Shown one piece after another: positions 6,257 through 6,712 of a stretch of 6,712 bases of DNA. The translations under genes were made by a program, and so were the position numbers. The stretch spans positions 1-6,712 of the forward strand of contig JBOHWL010000154.1 of NCBI GenBank assembly GCA_050736615.1, in the 5' to 3' direction. The DNA is from JBOHWJ01 sp050736615. GTDB lineage: Bacteria; Desulfobacterota; Binatia; Binatales; Binataceae. The notes under the pieces are model-generated. The model saw nothing but the letters and a program-made list of their open reading frames with translations. It was not told the origin of the DNA and did not search any database. Positions within the stretch are counted from its first letter, which is position 1, and the number at the start of each line of letters is the position of its first letter.

Positions 6257-6318
6257 ACGCTAGTGGCAGACTCCGTTTGGAATGACAACGGTGGCTTGTG
6301 CGGAGGGCCCCCTAGCGT
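6257..6318. repeat. Long imperfect inverted repeat between the SDR gene and rpsU
   Basis: ACGCTAG (6257-6263) pairs with CTAGCGT (6312-6318), GGC (6265-6267) with GCC (6307-6309), and CTCCG (6271-6275) with CGGAG (6301-6305). That gives about 15 base pairs with small internal loops and a 25-nt apical loop. It lies in the 298-bp divergent intergenic region. Its role is unknown. Confidence 0.4.
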
Positions 6319-6373
6319 GCCTTTTGCTCAGGCGCGTACAATTGATTTGTCATCGCGCGATAGATTCGCACAT

Positions 6374-6404
6374 CCGACGATCGCCCTGACTTCGTGATCG
6401 GCGG
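6374..6404. promoter_or_regulatory. Dyad abutting the rpsU -35 box (candidate operator)
   Basis: CCGACGATC (6374-6382) and GATCGGCGG (6396-6404) are inverted repeats with one mismatch in nine and a 13-bp spacer. The right arm ends exactly where the TTGACA of the rpsU promoter begins, a position suited to a transcription factor. Confidence 0.4.
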
Positions 6405-6433
6405 TTGACACCTCCGTGGGGCGGTCTTATTCT
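6405..6433 (+). promoter_or_regulatory. sigma70-type promoter of rpsU
   Basis: A perfect -35 TTGACA (6405-6410) is followed after 17 bp by TATTCT (6428-6433). Transcription would start near 6440, leaving a leader of about 26 nt before the rpsU ATG. Confidence 0.68.
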
Positions 6434-6465
6434 CATGAGCCTACTTTGACTTTATATGGAGGGCT

Positions 6466-6663
6466 ATGGAAATCAGAGTCGAAGGCTCCCTTGATCAGGC
6501 GATGCGCGTGCTCAAGCGCAAACTCGCTAAAGAGGGAGTATTCAAGGAAATGAAAAAACGGGCTTTTTACGAAAAGCCCAGCGTGCGCCGCAAGCGCAAA
6601 CGCTCGGAAGCCCAGCGTCGCCGCCGCAAGGAACAACGCAGACGGCGGGCGTCGTCGATCTGA
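6466..6663 (+). CDS. rpsU: Small ribosomal subunit protein bS21
   Basis: A 65-residue, very basic protein with the bS21 pattern: an N-terminal strand (MEIRVEGSLDQAMRVLKRKL), then EGVFKEMKKRAFYEKPSVRRKRKR with the family hallmark FYEKPS at residues 34-39, and an Arg/Lys-rich C-terminal helix (RRRRKEQRRRR). bS21 binds the 30S subunit near the 3' end of 16S rRNA and helps mRNA initiation. The length is slightly below the roughly 70 residues of E. coli S21. GGAGGG (6458-6463) overlaps the expected Shine-Dalgarno position but is unusually close to the ATG (3 nt from GGAGG). The gene has its own strong promoter and appears to start a transcription unit. No terminator is visible in the last 49 bases, so downstream partners cannot be judged. 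Confidence 0.95.
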   Translation: MEIRVEGSLDQAMRVLKRKLAKEGVFKEMKKRAFYEKPSVRRKRKRSEAQRRRRKEQRRRRASSI

Positions 6664-6712
6664 CCCACCCCCGATTCGCGGCCCAAAGCCCTTCGGAAGC
6701 CAATAAAAGCCA

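Noticed and set aside
6352..6361. Perfect 10-bp palindrome ATCGCGCGAT
   Set aside because: Short CG-rich palindromes are common in such DNA, and its position has no clear relation to either start. Not listed as an operator.

Overview
The window reads as an ordinary chromosomal segment of a GC-rich, Gram-negative-type bacterium. The grounds are a bS21 ribosomal protein gene, secreted or lipoprotein-type exported proteins, Shine-Dalgarno sites and sigma70-like promoters. The protein repertoire (PAS/HisKA/receiver hybrid, YVTN propellers, cyclase-family hydrolase, SDR) resembles uncultured delta-proteobacterial or Binatota-like lineages. That placement is an impression from protein style, not something the sequence proves.

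Layout, left to right. (1) 22-1182 (+) encodes a PAS-DHp-receiver signalling protein with no ATP-binding kinase domain. (2) 1203-2417 (-), tail to tail with it, encodes an exported seven-bladed YVTN-type beta-propeller. (3) 2705-3676 (+), divergent from the propeller gene, encodes a cyclase/kynurenine-formamidase-family metal hydrolase of the Gln-Trp-Asp subtype. It is followed by a strong GC-rich hairpin (3718-3754). (4) 3862-4660 (-) is the wreck of a second propeller lipoprotein gene. Its GTG start, Shine-Dalgarno, signal peptide, lipobox and several blades can still be read, but only by changing frame at least six times. (5) 4661-4917 is intergenic and becomes AT-rich (about 35-38% GC from 4801 on); it holds a good promoter for (6) 4918-5400 (+), a PEGA-domain envelope protein. 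(7) 5397-6167 (-) is a classical SDR oxidoreductase whose stop codon overlaps that of the PEGA gene by four bases. (8) 6168-6465 is a divergent control region with several repeats and dyads and a clear sigma70-type promoter for (9) 6466-6663 (+), rpsU (bS21).

The genes alternate in strand and none form an operon, so they look like independent units rather than one pathway. I see no CRISPR array, insertion sequence, tRNA, toxin-antitoxin pair or defence system. The points most worth a second look are the kinase-less DHp-receiver protein, the decayed propeller gene beside an intact one, the altered metal-ligand motif in the cyclase protein, the 15-bp repeat flanking the cyclase gene (one copy inside a hairpin), and the unexplained symmetric elements between the SDR gene and rpsU.
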